Below, piece after piece: positions 1 to 8,116 of a stretch of DNA of 64,000 nt. The notes under the pieces were generated by a model. It saw only the letters and a list, made by a program, of their open reading frames with translations. It searched no databases and had not been told where the DNA came from. Source of the stretch: an uncultured Bacteroidia bacterium (GTDB lineage: Bacteria > Bacteroidota > Bacteroidia > Bacteroidales > UBA932); contig CACZHP010000002.1 of the NCBI GenBank assembly GCA_902780935.1, positions 62,001 to 126,000 of the forward strand, written 5' to 3'. Position 1 is the stretch's first letter; every line of letters begins with the position of its first letter. Made by a program: the position numbers and the translations under genes.

Positions 1-781
1 GCTCAAAGACCGCCGCGTTCTCAATCTGTGAAGGATTGGCGGTGAGCGCGGCTTTTTCTCCCGATATCTTGGCGAGCGACCAGCGGCCCTCGTAAGTCTC
101 GTCATCCGGAAGGCAGGTGATGAGGGAGGCGATCCGCTCACGAAGAGTCCCTAGAAGACTCCTATAGAGGTGGCTTTCAATCATTTCCGGATTGGAGGAA
201 ATGAATTCGGTCACATTGATCGCCTCCCCGTAGCGGATCGTCAGCGGTGTCTTGATCCGGTAATAGTCCTGATATTCAAGCCCAACAGGAACAAGATAGA
301 CCGGTTTCCGGTCTCCGAAACGCTCATTCGCTTCCAGCGCGATCCGGATGATGCCTTTCTTAAGCGGGAGCAGGGAGTGCATGGGGCGGTGAGCGCCTTC
401 ACAGAACATGCAAAACCTCATCCCATGATCCAGACAATCAACAACGTCCTCAATCGTGGATTTGTTGTCCAGTACTGCTTTGACCCCGTCACGGGCTCTT
501 GGCAGCGGGAGAATTTTAAGGAAATGGAGTATCTTTCTGACCAGAGGTCTGCGGAACACGTCCGCCCTGGCTCCGAAGAGGGTGGCATCCTTCCAGTCCT
601 GGAGGATGACCAGGGCGTCCATCACTGTGTTGCAGTGGTTGGGCGCCAAAATGACGGCCCCGTCGGCTGGAACGTTCTCTTTCCCTTCGGAGCGGATGTG
701 GTTGAACATGCTTCGAATAGCATCGTCGCACCAAATCCTCGCCAGGGAATACTTCCAGTCCTTATCGTAAAGAGCCCCCAT
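1..781 (-). CDS. PlsC-like 1-acylglycerol-3-phosphate acyltransferase (3' end outside window)
   Basis: Probable membrane-associated acyltransferase of phospholipid synthesis, transferring an acyl chain to a glycerophosphate acceptor. Reading leftward from ATG at 781, the frame stays open for 260 codons to the window edge, so the C-terminus is missing. Residues 48-55 read NHCNTVMD, the catalytic His/Asp block of this superfamily in the spacing seen in Bacteroidota members, and residues 128-133 read EGAHRP, matching the usual FPEGxRS acceptor motif. The start lies 7 bases after the stop of the upstream symporter gene, so the two are probably co-transcribed. Family assignment is secure; the exact acceptor is not. 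Confidence 0.85.
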   Translation of the reverse strand, partial: MGALYDKDWKYSLARIWCDDAIRSMFNHIRSEGKENVPADGAVILAPNHCNTVMDALVILQDWKDATLFGARADVFRRPLVRKILHFLKILPLPRARDGVKAVLDNKSTIEDVVDCLDHGMRFCMFCEGAHRPMHSLLPLKKGIIRIALEANERFGDRKPVYLVPVGLEYQDYYRIKTPLTIRYGEAINVTEFISSNPEMIESHLYRSLLGTLRERIASLITCLPDDETYEGRWSLAKISGEKAALTANPSQIENAAVFE

Positions 782-788
782 CCAGTCC

Positions 789-1736
789 TCAAGCTTTGTT
801 GTCCCTCAGGTTGAATATCGTTGAGATAGTGAGTCCGGAAATTATGTGCCAGATGCCCCACCAAGCTGTTATCACCAGCATTCCTCCGTGCGGGGGAAAG
901 CCGGCGAAGATCGAGGTGCCGAGCAGCAATACCAGCCCGAGTCCGGAATTCTGGATTCCGGTCTCGATCGTCAAGGTCCTGCGGTCCCGGAAAGGCACCT
1001 TGAAGGCTGTCCCCACTCCGAAACCGATCCCGAGCGCGAGAAGGTTATGGATGAGCACAACGACGAAAATATATCTGACACACTTCAAGAAAGCGTCCAT
1101 ATTGCCAGCGAATGAGAGAATCACCATCGCGATGAAAAACAGAATCGAGACCCATTGGAACGGCTTTTTCAGCTTGTCAGCGATCTTTGGCAGGAAATGG
1201 GAGAAAAGGATTCCGAGCGTGAGCGGGATGCCCAGAAGGATGAATATAGTCTTGAACACATCCCAAAGGGGGATGACAAGGGTCGGCACTTCGGTGGCTA
1301 TCTTGGCGGTATGGAGATAGAGGTTGCCCCATATGAAAAAGTTGGCGGGAGTCAGGAGGACCGCCAGCGCCGTGCTGATCGCGGTCAAGGACACAGACAG
1401 CTCAATGTTGGCCTTCGACAGGGACGACATGAAATTGGAGATGTTCCCTCCCGGGCAAGATGCCACCAGGATCATTCCGAGCCCCATCATAGGGGATATC
1501 CAGGATCCCATCAGGATTGCCAGAAGGAATGTGAAAGCGGGCAGCAGCACGAGCTGGCAGAGCATGCCGAGCAGGACGGATTTGGGTTTCTGGAATACTT
1601 CGGCGAAGATCCGGGGTGTGATGCCGAGGGCAACCCCGAACATCACGAAAGCCAGCACGATGTTGATCGTGTTCATGCCTCCGGCGTTCAGAGTCACATT
1701 GATCTGGTCGATCTGGGCGGCTGTCTGTGGACTCAT
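789..1736 (-). CDS. Bile acid:sodium symporter (BASS/SBF) family membrane protein
   Basis: A 315-residue inner-membrane transporter of the BASS family, with about nine or ten hydrophobic segments and the family segments GLGMILVASCPGGNIS and ETGIQNSGLGLVLL. Members move bile acids or other organic anions (pantoate, pyruvate and others) with Na+; the substrate cannot be read from sequence. The frame is open further upstream, but I chose the ATG at 1736 (MSPQTAAQ) because a TATATTTG -7 box at 1765-1772 lies inside the longer version. The acyltransferase gene follows 7 bases downstream in the same operon. Confidence 0.88.
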   Translation of the reverse strand: MSPQTAAQIDQINVTLNAGGMNTINIVLAFVMFGVALGITPRIFAEVFQKPKSVLLGMLCQLVLLPAFTFLLAILMGSWISPMMGLGMILVASCPGGNISNFMSSLSKANIELSVSLTAISTALAVLLTPANFFIWGNLYLHTAKIATEVPTLVIPLWDVFKTIFILLGIPLTLGILFSHFLPKIADKLKKPFQWVSILFFIAMVILSFAGNMDAFLKCVRYIFVVVLIHNLLALGIGFGVGTAFKVPFRDRRTLTIETGIQNSGLGLVLLLGTSIFAGFPPHGGMLVITAWWGIWHIISGLTISTIFNLRDNKA

Positions 1737-1764
1737 ATGAATCACAATTGAATCACAATTGCCA

Positions 1765-1772
1765 CAAATATA
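1765..1772 (-). promoter_or_regulatory. -7 box TATATTTG of the BASS symporter gene
   Basis: Exact match to the Bacteroidota TAnnTTTG -7 element, 28 bases before the chosen start at 1736. It directly abuts the T-tract of the tRNA-Asn terminator, so terminator and promoter are packed back to back. Confidence 0.65.
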
Positions 1773-1773
1773 C

Positions 1774-1800
1774 AAAAAAACAAGCACTCGGAAGTGCTTG
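1774..1800 (-). terminator. Rho-independent terminator after tRNA-Asn
   Basis: On the minus strand an 8-bp stem CAAGCACT/AGTGCTTG with a 4-base loop is followed by seven T residues. It begins 8 bases after the 3' end of the tRNA gene. Confidence 0.85.
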
Positions 1801-1808
1801 TTCTCTTG

Positions 1809-1882
1809 CTCCTCAAGTAGGACTTGAACCTACGACCCCCTGATTAACAGTCAGGTGCTCTAACCAACTGAGCTATTGAGGA
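1809..1882 (-). tRNA. tRNA-Asn (anticodon GUU)
   Basis: The minus strand folds into a complete 74-nt cloverleaf: acceptor stem TCCTCAA/TTGAGGA, D-arm GCTC/GAGC, anticodon stem CCTGA/TCAGG around loop CTGTTAA with anticodon GTT, and T-arm GTAGG/CCTAC with loop TTCAAGT. The discriminator base is G and no CCA is encoded. A terminator follows at once. Confidence 0.97.
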
Positions 1883-1957
1883 AGGTTAGTTCCCTTTCGG
1901 GATTGCAAAGGTACAACAAAAAGAGATTTCTCCAAATTTTTTGTGTGTTTTTTTACG

Positions 1958-1965
1958 TATATTTG
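1958..1965 (+). promoter_or_regulatory. -7 box TATATTTG of the nine-gene cell-wall recycling operon
   Basis: Exact TAnnTTTG match 23 bases before the ATG at 1989. It excludes the upstream in-frame ATG at 1941. As the next nine genes are all co-directional with gaps of 20 bases or less, this is the likely operon promoter. Confidence 0.65.
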
Positions 1966-1988
1966 TAATTATAATCGCTGATAAAGAG

Positions 1989-2660
1989 ATGGACATCGAC
2001 CTGTTCTCCGACATAGTCAAAGACTTGATTCTTGACAATGATGAAGTTACGTTGCCTGGACTCGGGACTTTCGTCTCCGAGTTGATGCCATCGACTTTTT
2101 CCGACAAGGGCTATACCATCAACCCTCCTTACCGCCGTCTTTCTTTCCGCCAGCGCTGGAGGGAGGATGACAGCCTGCTAGCCGATTTCTATTCCAGGAC
2201 GAACGGGATCGACAAGTCCCAGGCGGCTGGGATTGTGGGAGAGTTCATCTCAGGGCTAAAGGAAACCCTTCAATCCAAGAAACTTGTCGTCCTTCCGGGT
2301 CTCGGCCGCCTGAGAGCCACCAAGGAGAACGCCTTCTTCTTTATCGCTGATGAGGATCTCGACATCTACCCATACGGTTTCGGCCTGGAACCGGTGTCCC
2401 TGAAGACCCATGAGGAGACTCCTGAGGAGGTGACTGCGGTGGTTAAAGAGCTTCAAGAGGCCTTGACGGCCGATGATGCCGTAAAGGTGGAGGAAAAAAC
2501 GGTTGCGAGGAGAAAGAAACCATGGCTTGCCGCCACGCTTTGGATAGCCGCCTCAGTGATCCTTTTCCTGGGACTATTCATGTTATTCGCCCGGATAGCG
2601 CCTGACCTTACTGACAAGATCCTGTACTCTGAAGAAGAATTAAGGATCATTAATTATTGA
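1989..2660 (+). CDS. Bacteroidota HU-like (CCDC81-type) domain protein with C-terminal membrane anchor
   Basis: A 223-residue protein with two HU-like repeats. Residues 1-70 start MDIDLFSDIVKDLIL and carry VTLPGLGTFV; the second repeat carries LVVLPGLGRLRA near residue 100. The paired layout is typical of Bacteroidota proteins annotated as CCDC81-type prokaryotic HU domains. A charged linker leads to one hydrophobic segment (about residues 178-200, after RRKKPW) and a short tail. Many relatives carry a SPOR domain after the membrane segment, which is absent here. It might tether DNA or peptidoglycan machinery to the membrane, but that is inference. It opens the operon; the Nudix gene starts 8 bases later. 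Confidence 0.75.
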   Translation: MDIDLFSDIVKDLILDNDEVTLPGLGTFVSELMPSTFSDKGYTINPPYRRLSFRQRWREDDSLLADFYSRTNGIDKSQAAGIVGEFISGLKETLQSKKLVVLPGLGRLRATKENAFFFIADEDLDIYPYGFGLEPVSLKTHEETPEEVTAVVKELQEALTADDAVKVEEKTVARRKKPWLAATLWIAASVILFLGLFMLFARIAPDLTDKILYSEEELRIINY

Positions 2661-2667
2661 TAATCAA

Positions 2668-3258
2668 ATGTTTGAATTGATATATCCGGTCGATCCGGCC
2701 CCGCTTCTCCCGCTTCCGAGCTCTGACAAGCCGGGTTTGCGGCCGGCAAGGGGATCGGAGATGCTGCCGGTCGTGGAGGAGAACGGTCTCGTTATCGGCC
2801 AGACCCCGAGAAAACTGGTCCATTCGGGCCTGAAACTGCTTCATCCTGTCGTTCATCTCCATATACTAAACCGTTCGGGCGAGCTCTTCCTGCAGAAAAG
2901 GTCCATGTCCAAGGATCTTCTGCCCGGAAAATGGGACACCGCGGTAGGAGGGCATGTCGATTACGGTGAGCTGCTCGAGTCCGCCCTTTACCGCGAGGCT
3001 TTTGAGGAACTGTCGTTCAGCGCCTTCAATCCTATATATCTGAAAACATACCTTTGGGAGAGTTCTACCGAAAAAGAATTAGTCAATGTGTTCGCCGCTG
3101 TCGGCAATTTCAAGATCGACGTCACGAACGAGGAAGTGTCCGAATGCCGCTACTGGTCCATGGAAGAGATCGCGTCCTCGCTGGGCAAAGAGGTGTTCAC
3201 ACCTAATTTCGAACATGAGTTCTCCATGATGAGGCAAACCCTTCTGGCTCTTTTGTGA
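2668..3258 (+). CDS. Nudix hydrolase
   Basis: A 196-residue cytoplasmic enzyme that should hydrolyse a nucleoside diphosphate linked to another group. Residues 95-117 fit the Nudix box GX5EX7REUXEEXGU, with G95, E101, R109, E110, E113 and E114 in register. The N-terminal 60 residues, containing ENGLVIGQTPRKLVH, resemble the YfcD/isopentenyl-diphosphate-isomerase-like group, so the substrate remains open. The stop overlaps the next start by one base (TGATG), indicating translational coupling with the DUF4922-SpoIID gene. In this operon a UDP- or dinucleotide-linked substrate would make sense, but nothing in the sequence shows it. Confidence 0.85.
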   Translation: MFELIYPVDPAPLLPLPSSDKPGLRPARGSEMLPVVEENGLVIGQTPRKLVHSGLKLLHPVVHLHILNRSGELFLQKRSMSKDLLPGKWDTAVGGHVDYGELLESALYREAFEELSFSAFNPIYLKTYLWESSTEKELVNVFAAVGNFKIDVTNEEVSECRYWSMEEIASSLGKEVFTPNFEHEFSMMRQTLLALL

Positions 3259-5513
3259 TGGAAGACCGTATCGATAAATTCATAAGGGACCAGCTCTCGG
3301 TCTGGCCTTTGGCTGCCAGGAACTACCGGGACCTGAAGACGGTTCGGACCAAGACGCTTGATGTGGGCGGGCTTGACGTTACCGTCCAGTTCAATCCCGC
3401 CAGGAAAGTCTCGTCCGAAGCCGCCCTTGACCCGGCCTCCATCGCCGCCAGACCTTGTTTCCTTTGTCCGGAGAACCGTCCCGCCGAGCAGTTCAACATC
3501 GATTTCGAGGGGCGGAAAGGAAGAAAGTACCGGATAACTCTGAATCCCTTCCCGATATTCCCCAGGCATCTTGTGATCTCCAGTGTCGGCCATATCCCCC
3601 AGTCGATCTGGAGACGCTACCAGGACATGCTCGATTTCGCCAGCCAGAACGACGGGTTCGTCTGTTTCTATAATGGGCCCAAGTGCGGTGCGTCAGCTCC
3701 GGACCATCTCCATTTCCAGGCCTGTCCGAAGGGATTCATGCCGCTCGTGGAAAGGGCCGGCGGCCTGCTGGACTCCCAGGGTGCGGGAATCAAGTATATG
3801 ACATCTGTCAAGGAGGCGCGTCTTTTCCATCTTGAGGAATATGTACGTGGTATATATATCCTTCAAGCTTCCACGGCCAAGTCCATCACGAAACTCTTCT
3901 ACAGGCTTCTGGATTGCGCTCCCGTCAAGGAAGGCGACTCGGAGCCCAGGATCAATGTCATCGTGTGGCGAGAGGGAAAAGAGTACAGGTCAGCGGTGAT
4001 ATTCAGGGAAAAACATCGTTCCCACCATTATGGATCCCCCGATACTGACAACCTTCACATGAGTCCCGGATGTGCCGACATGGCCGGTGTCTTCATCACC
4101 ACCCGGGAAGAGGATTTCCGGAAACTGGACGCGGCCTTGCTTGGAAATATGCTTTCGGAGGTGACCCTGTCCAAGGAAGCTGACGAGGAGATCCAGTGGC
4201 GTCTGACAAGGACCCAAGCCACTCTGGAGGTAGGTATTATGGCTGCTGACGAGATCGTGTTCGAGATCATTTCCGATGGGGCGGGTCCCCAGAGGGTCAA
4301 ATACCAGGAAGGGAAAATATCTTACAACGGCGCCCTTTACGACGAGCTGTTCTTCGAGGCCAGGACCGAGGCGACCTTATTCGCCGAGCCTTCTTTCATC
4401 CTCCATGACGTGACCATCGGGGTCGATTTCCATTGGGAACGGAAGCTGACCCGTCAGTATGCCGGCACCCTGAAATTCATAGTTGACGGTGGAAAAGTCG
4501 CGGCTGTCAACATAATCGGGGTTGAAGACTACCTGTTGAGTGTGATCTCGTCGGAGATGAAATCCACCGCCGGACTGGAATTCCTTAAGGCTCATGCGGT
4601 TATCTCCCGTTCATGGGTGCTGGCCCAGATTGCCCGGAGAAAGGACAAGGCTGGTGCCAGGATCCCTCCGGAGGATCTGGAGGCGATGAATAGTGTCCCT
4701 GCCCTGGTGACAAGTCTGGATTCCAGGCTCTCCTCTTCAGGCGAAGGCCCGGAACCGGCGGGGGAATATATCAAGTGGTTTGACCATGAGGATCATACCC
4801 GTTTCGATGTGTGTGCCGACGACCATTGCCAGCGTTATCAGGGATTGACCATGGCTGTCGGGGAGACCGTCCGCAAGGCCATTGACCAGACATGGGGGAT
4901 GGTCCTCACCAATGGCGGTGAGATCTGCGACGCTCGTTTCTCCAAGTGCTGCGGAGGACGTATGGAACTTTTCAGCACCTGTTGGGAGGATAAGGATTAC
5001 CCTTATCTCCAATCACTTCCGGACACTCCCGGAGAGACTCCGGAGGGTACCGCTTTCTGCGACACCGCCGATGAGACTATCCTCTCACAGGTGCTCAACG
5101 ACTACGACCTCGAGACTAAGGACTTCTACAGGTGGCGGACCGAATATACCAGGGCGGAAGTCTCGGACCTTGTCCGCCGGCGTTCTGGGATCGACTTCGG
5201 GGAGATTCGGGATTTGGTGCCGGTTGAGAGAGGCCCTTCCGGCAGGCTGAAAAGATTGCGTATCGAGGGGTCCAAAAAATCATTGGTCATCGGGAAGGAG
5301 TTGATAATCAGGAAGTGGCTTTCCGACTCTCATCTTAAAAGTTCCGCTTTCACGATTAAATGGTCTGGAGACCGGTTGATTCTTGATGGCTCAGGATGGG
5401 GCCATGGCGTGGGTCTTTGCCAGATCGGCGCGGCCGTGATGGGGGCGAAGGGTTACCATTACGATGAGATACTAAGGCATTATTATCCAAGTTCCACAAT
5501 TGAAAGAATATGA
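3258..5513 (+). CDS. Fusion of DUF4922 (HIT-like) domain and SpoIID/LytB domain
   Basis: A 751-residue two-part protein. Residues 1 to about 300 form a DUF4922/HIT-like nucleotidyltransferase fold with a CFLC pair near residue 73 and the motif DHLHFQA near residue 150. Residues from about 385 to the end are a SpoIID/LytB domain: GVEDYLLSVISSEM, then AHAVISRSW, DARFSKCCGGRME and, near residue 715, GSGWGHGVGLCQIGA. SpoIID relatives are lytic transglycosylases that cleave stem-less glycan strands. No signal peptide or membrane segment is visible, so the enzyme appears cytoplasmic. It overlaps the AmpG-like gene by ATGA, supporting a role on imported cell-wall fragments. Domain calls are firm; the substrate is inferred. 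Confidence 0.85.
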   Translation: MEDRIDKFIRDQLSVWPLAARNYRDLKTVRTKTLDVGGLDVTVQFNPARKVSSEAALDPASIAARPCFLCPENRPAEQFNIDFEGRKGRKYRITLNPFPIFPRHLVISSVGHIPQSIWRRYQDMLDFASQNDGFVCFYNGPKCGASAPDHLHFQACPKGFMPLVERAGGLLDSQGAGIKYMTSVKEARLFHLEEYVRGIYILQASTAKSITKLFYRLLDCAPVKEGDSEPRINVIVWREGKEYRSAVIFREKHRSHHYGSPDTDNLHMSPGCADMAGVFITTREEDFRKLDAALLGNMLSEVTLSKEADEEIQWRLTRTQATLEVGIMAADEIVFEIISDGAGPQRVKYQEGKISYNGALYDELFFEARTEATLFAEPSFILHDVTIGVDFHWERKLTRQYAGTLKFIVDGGKVAAVNIIGVEDYLLSVISSEMKSTAGLEFLKAHAVISRSWVLAQIARRKDKAGARIPPEDLEAMNSVPALVTSLDSRLSSSGEGPEPAGEYIKWFDHEDHTRFDVCADDHCQRYQGLTMAVGETVRKAIDQTWGMVLTNGGEICDARFSKCCGGRMELFSTCWEDKDYPYLQSLPDTPGETPEGTAFCDTADETILSQVLNDYDLETKDFYRWRTEYTRAEVSDLVRRRSGIDFGEIRDLVPVERGPSGRLKRLRIEGSKKSLVIGKELIIRKWLSDSHLKSSAFTIKWSGDRLILDGSGWGHGVGLCQIGAAVMGAKGYHYDEILRHYYPSSTIERI

Positions 5514-6787
5514 AAGCTGATGCGTCACCATGGCGGTGGGTCCCCACGTTGTATCTGATTGAAGGCCTGCCCTACGCGGTAGTCAACACGATAGCGCTCG
5601 CCATTTTTAAGGATATGGGGGTGGACAACGGCACCCTCGGGCCTCTGACGACCCTAATCAGCCTCCCTTGGCTGATCAAGCCCCTTTGGAGTCCTTTCAT
5701 GGACATTTTCAGGAGCAAGCGCTGGTGGATCCTCCTGACGCAGTTCACGATGATGGCTACCCTCGCGGTGATCGCCCTCTGCCTGCCTTTCTGCTCGATG
5801 TCGGTACTCCTGGCGCTTTTTGTCATAGTCGCTTTCGCCTCCGCCACCCATGACATCTCCGCTGACGGCTATTATATGCTGGCTCTTGACCGGCAGCGCC
5901 AGTCCTCCTTCGTGGGCATCCGCAACACCTTCTACAGGGGAGGACTTGTCCTCGGCCAGGGGTTGCTGGTGATGCTCGGAGGAGTCCTGCAGAAGCGCTC
6001 GGGCGATGTTTCCCGCTCCTGGGCGATCGTGATATTTATCTGCGCCGTGCTGCTCGCCCTTGTCGCCGTCTATCATCTCTTCCTTCTCCCGAAGGCGGAT
6101 GAGGACAGGGACAAACGAGAGACGAGGTCTTCCTCAGCGATATGGGCGGAGTTCGGAGAGTCTTTCCGCTCATTCTTCCTTAAGAAAGGAGTCTGGTGGG
6201 CGATAGCGTTTCTTCTCCTGTTCAGGCTTCCGGAAGCCCTGTCTCTCAACCTCTTGTATCCCTTCTTCAAGGACGGAGTGGAAGTCGGTGGGCTCGGCGC
6301 CGGAACCCAGATGTATGGCCTTGTCTACGGGACATTCGGAGTCGTGGCCCTGCTTCTGGGCGGGATCCTGGGCGGAATATACGCCTCTAAACGAGGCCTT
6401 CGCGCCTCGATGTGGCCTATGGCTCTGTCGCTGGCCCTCCCTTGCGCCGTGTACCTGCTGATGTCTGTCACACATCCGGTGAGTGTCTGGTCAATTGGCT
6501 CGCTGATAGTCCTTGATCAGTTCGGTTACGGCTTCGGCTTCACCGCCTACACCCTTTTCATGATGCGTTTCGTGGACGGCCCGTTGAAAACATCCCATTA
6601 CGCCATCTGCACCGCATTCATGTGGCTGTCCATGAAATTGCCGGCCCTCGTTGCGGGATACCTCCAGCTGTGGCTCGGATATGTGGGCTTCTTCACTCTT
6701 GTGATGGTTACATGCCTGGGAACCTTCGCGGCCGCGATCATCGCCCGAAAGAAGATCCTGGGAAGGGACGATGAGCTTTTGAATTAA
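5510..6787 (+). CDS. ampG: AmpG-like MFS muropeptide permease
   Basis: A 425-residue major facilitator with about 12 hydrophobic segments. The opening WVPTLYLIEGLPYAVVNTIALAIFKDMG and the segments ATHDISADGYYM and FVGIRNTFYRGG are typical of the AmpG branch, which imports anhydro-muropeptides or GlcNAc-anhydroMurNAc into the cytoplasm. It overlaps the preceding gene by 4 bases (ATGA) and is followed 14 bases later by the NamZ-like gene, a context that fits cell-wall recycling. The substrate is inferred from family and neighbours. Confidence 0.83.
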   Translation: MKADASPWRWVPTLYLIEGLPYAVVNTIALAIFKDMGVDNGTLGPLTTLISLPWLIKPLWSPFMDIFRSKRWWILLTQFTMMATLAVIALCLPFCSMSVLLALFVIVAFASATHDISADGYYMLALDRQRQSSFVGIRNTFYRGGLVLGQGLLVMLGGVLQKRSGDVSRSWAIVIFICAVLLALVAVYHLFLLPKADEDRDKRETRSSSAIWAEFGESFRSFFLKKGVWWAIAFLLLFRLPEALSLNLLYPFFKDGVEVGGLGAGTQMYGLVYGTFGVVALLLGGILGGIYASKRGLRASMWPMALSLALPCAVYLLMSVTHPVSVWSIGSLIVLDQFGYGFGFTAYTLFMMRFVDGPLKTSHYAICTAFMWLSMKLPALVAGYLQLWLGYVGFFTLVMVTCLGTFAAAIIARKKILGRDDELLN

Positions 6788-6801
6788 TTATTTACGAGAA
6801 T

Positions 6802-8097
6802 ATGCGGACAAGACAATTGATTATCCTCTCCGCCACCTTCCTCCTGACTTGCTGCGCAAGGGCGTCTGGTAACGCCCCCGCCCAGGTCAACGCCACTGAT
6901 TCCCCCGTGGTCAAGGTCGGGATCGAGGTCCTGGTCGAGCGCGGCTTCGAGGGCTTGACAGGAAAAAAGGTCGGCCTGGTCACAAATCCCAGCGGAGTCG
7001 ACAGGAACCTGCGCTCAACGATCGACATCTTGAATGACGCCCCCGAGGTGGATCTTAAGAAACTCTTCGCTCCGGAGCATGGGGTTCGGGGCGACATCTA
7101 CGCCGGAGGCCGTGTCGAGGACGGAAAGGATCCTGTGACAGGCCTCCCGGTATATTCCCTGTATGGAGCCACCCGAAAACCTACTCCGGAGATGGTCTCC
7201 GGTCTGGATATCATAGTTTACGACATCCAAGATATCGGGAGCCGCTCTTATACCTTCATCAGCACCCTCGGCCTGGTGATGCGGACCTGTGCCGAGCAAG
7301 GAATCGAGGTGATGGTTCTCGACCGTCCTAACCCATTGGGCGGCAACAAGGTGGAAGGTTGCCTCGTCGAAGATGGTTTCCACTCTTTTGTCAGCGAGTT
7401 CAAGATCCCATACATCTACGGGCTCACGGTCGGCGAGCTTGCTTCCCTGATCAACGAGGAAGGGCTCAACCGGGGCGAGAAAGGGGACCAGAAGCCTCTC
7501 AAATGCGACCTGTCCGTTGTCCCGATGGAGGGCTGGCACAGGAACATGCTCTATGAGGACACCAAGTTGCCATGGGTTCTTCCTTCTCCGAATATTCCAT
7601 ATCCCCAGTCAGCCATCAACTACCCTTCGGCTGGCATCGCGGGGGAGTTCCAGGGATATCTGAACATAGGGATAGGTTACACTCTGCCTTTCGGGGTCTT
7701 CGCGGCAGAGTGGATCGACGCCGACAAGCTCAAGGCCAGGCTCGACAGCTATAACCTTCCAGGGATCGCTTTCCGGACGATCCATTTCAAACCATTCTCG
7801 GGTAGTTCGCAAGGAAAGCTTATCCATGGGGTGCAGTATCATTATACTGATTTCGAGGCCGCCTGCTGCACCTTGACCCAGTTCTACGTGATGCAGGCTG
7901 TGGGGGAATTATACCCTTCGAAAAACCCTTTTGAACTGTCTGGAGGCAGGAATGGGATGTTTGATAAAGTTTGTGGTACGGATTATGTAAGGACGCATTT
8001 TGAGAGACGTCTGAAAGTCGAGGACATCTCGGATTACTGGTCCAAGGATGTCGATAGTTTCAAGAGACTCTCCAGCAAGTACCTGATGTACGAGTAA
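6802..8097 (+). CDS. namZ: NamZ-like exo-beta-N-acetylmuramidase (DUF1343, GH171), probable lipoprotein
   Basis: A 431-residue member of the DUF1343 family, whose characterised member NamZ releases terminal N-acetylmuramic acid from peptidoglycan fragments. Diagnostic stretches are KVGLVTNPSGVD, FAPEHGVRGD, DIIVYDIQDIGSRSYTFIST and VMVLDRPNPLGG. The N-terminus MRTRQLIILSATFLLTCCA is a lipoprotein signal with cysteines at 17-18, so the enzyme should sit on the periplasmic face of a membrane. It supplies MurNAc for the kinase and uridylyltransferase encoded downstream. Confidence 0.88.
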   Translation: MRTRQLIILSATFLLTCCARASGNAPAQVNATDSPVVKVGIEVLVERGFEGLTGKKVGLVTNPSGVDRNLRSTIDILNDAPEVDLKKLFAPEHGVRGDIYAGGRVEDGKDPVTGLPVYSLYGATRKPTPEMVSGLDIIVYDIQDIGSRSYTFISTLGLVMRTCAEQGIEVMVLDRPNPLGGNKVEGCLVEDGFHSFVSEFKIPYIYGLTVGELASLINEEGLNRGEKGDQKPLKCDLSVVPMEGWHRNMLYEDTKLPWVLPSPNIPYPQSAINYPSAGIAGEFQGYLNIGIGYTLPFGVFAAEWIDADKLKARLDSYNLPGIAFRTIHFKPFSGSSQGKLIHGVQYHYTDFEAACCTLTQFYVMQAVGELYPSKNPFELSGGRNGMFDKVCGTDYVRTHFERRLKVEDISDYWSKDVDSFKRLSSKYLMYE

Positions 8098-8116
8098 CTA
8101 CTAAAACTAATGTAAT

